From positions 1 through 6,395 of the forward strand of contig DFKM01000240.1 in NCBI GenBank assembly GCA_002373555.1: a DNA stretch of 6,395 nucleotides. The letters run 5' to 3'. Shown here piece by piece: positions 6,206 to 6,395 of this stretch. Under the pieces are notes generated by a model. That model was given only the letters and a program-made list of their open reading frames with translations, was not told the origin of the DNA and did not search any database. The position numbers and the translations under genes are program-made. The stretch's first letter is position 1. Each line of letters starts with the position of its first letter. The stretch comes from Lachnospiraceae bacterium UBA3645. GTDB taxonomy: Bacteria > Bacillota > Clostridia > Lachnospirales > Lachnospiraceae.

Positions 6206-6233
6206 AGTATACCACAGATTCTGCGGTTGCAAA
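6206..6233 (-). promoter_or_regulatory. Promoter of the AKR-citXG transcript
   Basis: The minus strand shows a -35-like TTTGCA (6233-6228), a 16-base spacer and -10 TATACT (6211-6206) preceded by TGG, an extended -10. The predicted start is near 6199, about 24 bases before the chosen ATG and just ahead of the GGAGGG ribosome site. An imperfect dyad, CCACAG/CTGCGG with 3 bases between (6212-6226), occupies the spacer. Confidence 0.75.
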
Positions 6234-6261
6234 CAGAAATCTTCCGTGCATCGGAACGGAC

Positions 6262-6294
6262 AAAAGAAAAGCACCCCGGGCAAAGCCGGGGTGC
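6262..6294 (-). terminator. Intrinsic terminator after the truncated upstream gene
   Basis: GCACCCCGG (6294-6286, minus strand) pairs perfectly over 9 bp with CCGGGGTGC (6279-6271) around a 6-base loop. The tail is TTTTCTTTT (6270-6262). It starts 20 bases after the stop codon at 6315. It isolates the AKR-citXG transcript from the gene upstream. Confidence 0.93.
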
Positions 6295-6314
6295 GGATCT
6301 TCGTAATATGAAAA

Positions 6315-6395
6315 TTACAGAAGCTTCTCGAGTCTCTTGCGGATCTCAAGGATGAACTCTCTGGAGTTGACCTGATGTACTTCTTCCTTCGGAAT
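6315..6395 (-). CDS. C-terminal end of an unidentified protein (5' part outside the window)
   Basis: The final 26 codons and a TAA stop are open to the window edge on the minus strand. The peptide ends with NSREFILEIRKRLEKLL, a charged amphipathic helix. A strong intrinsic terminator follows at normal distance, which supports a real gene end. I do not recognise the family from so short a tail and assign no function. Confidence 0.75.
   Translation of the reverse strand: MPKEEVHQVNSREFILEIRKRLEKLL

Noticed and set aside
6176..6349. N-terminal extension of the aldo/keto reductase by 58 residues
   Set aside because: It crosses the promoter and the upstream gene's terminator, does not look like protein of this family, and the ATG at 6175 has a good ribosome site.

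Overview
The window looks like a piece of chromosome from an anaerobic Clostridia bacterium, most likely a Lachnospiraceae relative. This rests on the kinds of protein present: a DUF6465-type small protein, an ECF sigma factor paired with a Beta_propel membrane protein, a fused CitX-CitG, and an aldo/keto reductase carrying a ferredoxin-like tail. Strong AGGAG-type ribosome sites, extended -10 promoters (TGn before the -10) and tRNA genes without an encoded CCA fit the same group. Species is not determinable from the sequence alone. Every gene I can support lies on the minus strand, so the region is read from high to low coordinates.

Region by region, in transcription order: (1) 6315-6395, the last 26 codons of an unidentified gene, closed by a strong intrinsic terminator at 6262-6294. 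(2) 6175 down to 3536, a promoter at 6206-6233 followed by an iron-sulfur aldo/keto reductase and a bifunctional CitX-CitG citrate lyase cofactor enzyme 54 bases apart, closed by a strong terminator at 3465-3507. This is probably one two-gene transcript. (3) 3387 down to 869, an ECF sigma factor and a 656-residue single-pass membrane protein with an extracytoplasmic beta-propeller, overlapping by ATGA. The arrangement suggests a sigma/anti-sigma or sigma/sensor pair, with a possible ECF-type promoter in front. (4) 868 down to 326, a well-formed promoter, a leader of about 100 nt with several pairing elements, and a small Lys/Ala-rich DUF6465 protein. (5) 237 down to 1, tRNA-Ser(CGA) and a truncated tRNA-Val(CAC), each with its own promoter.

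The most interesting points are the sigma factor/beta-propeller module, whose signal and regulon are unknown, and the DUF6465 leader, in which a segment just upstream of the ribosome site can pair either with a distal partner or with the Shine-Dalgarno sequence. CitX-CitG without any citrate lyase subunit gene in view is also notable. No CRISPR array, insertion sequence, phage gene or attachment site was seen.
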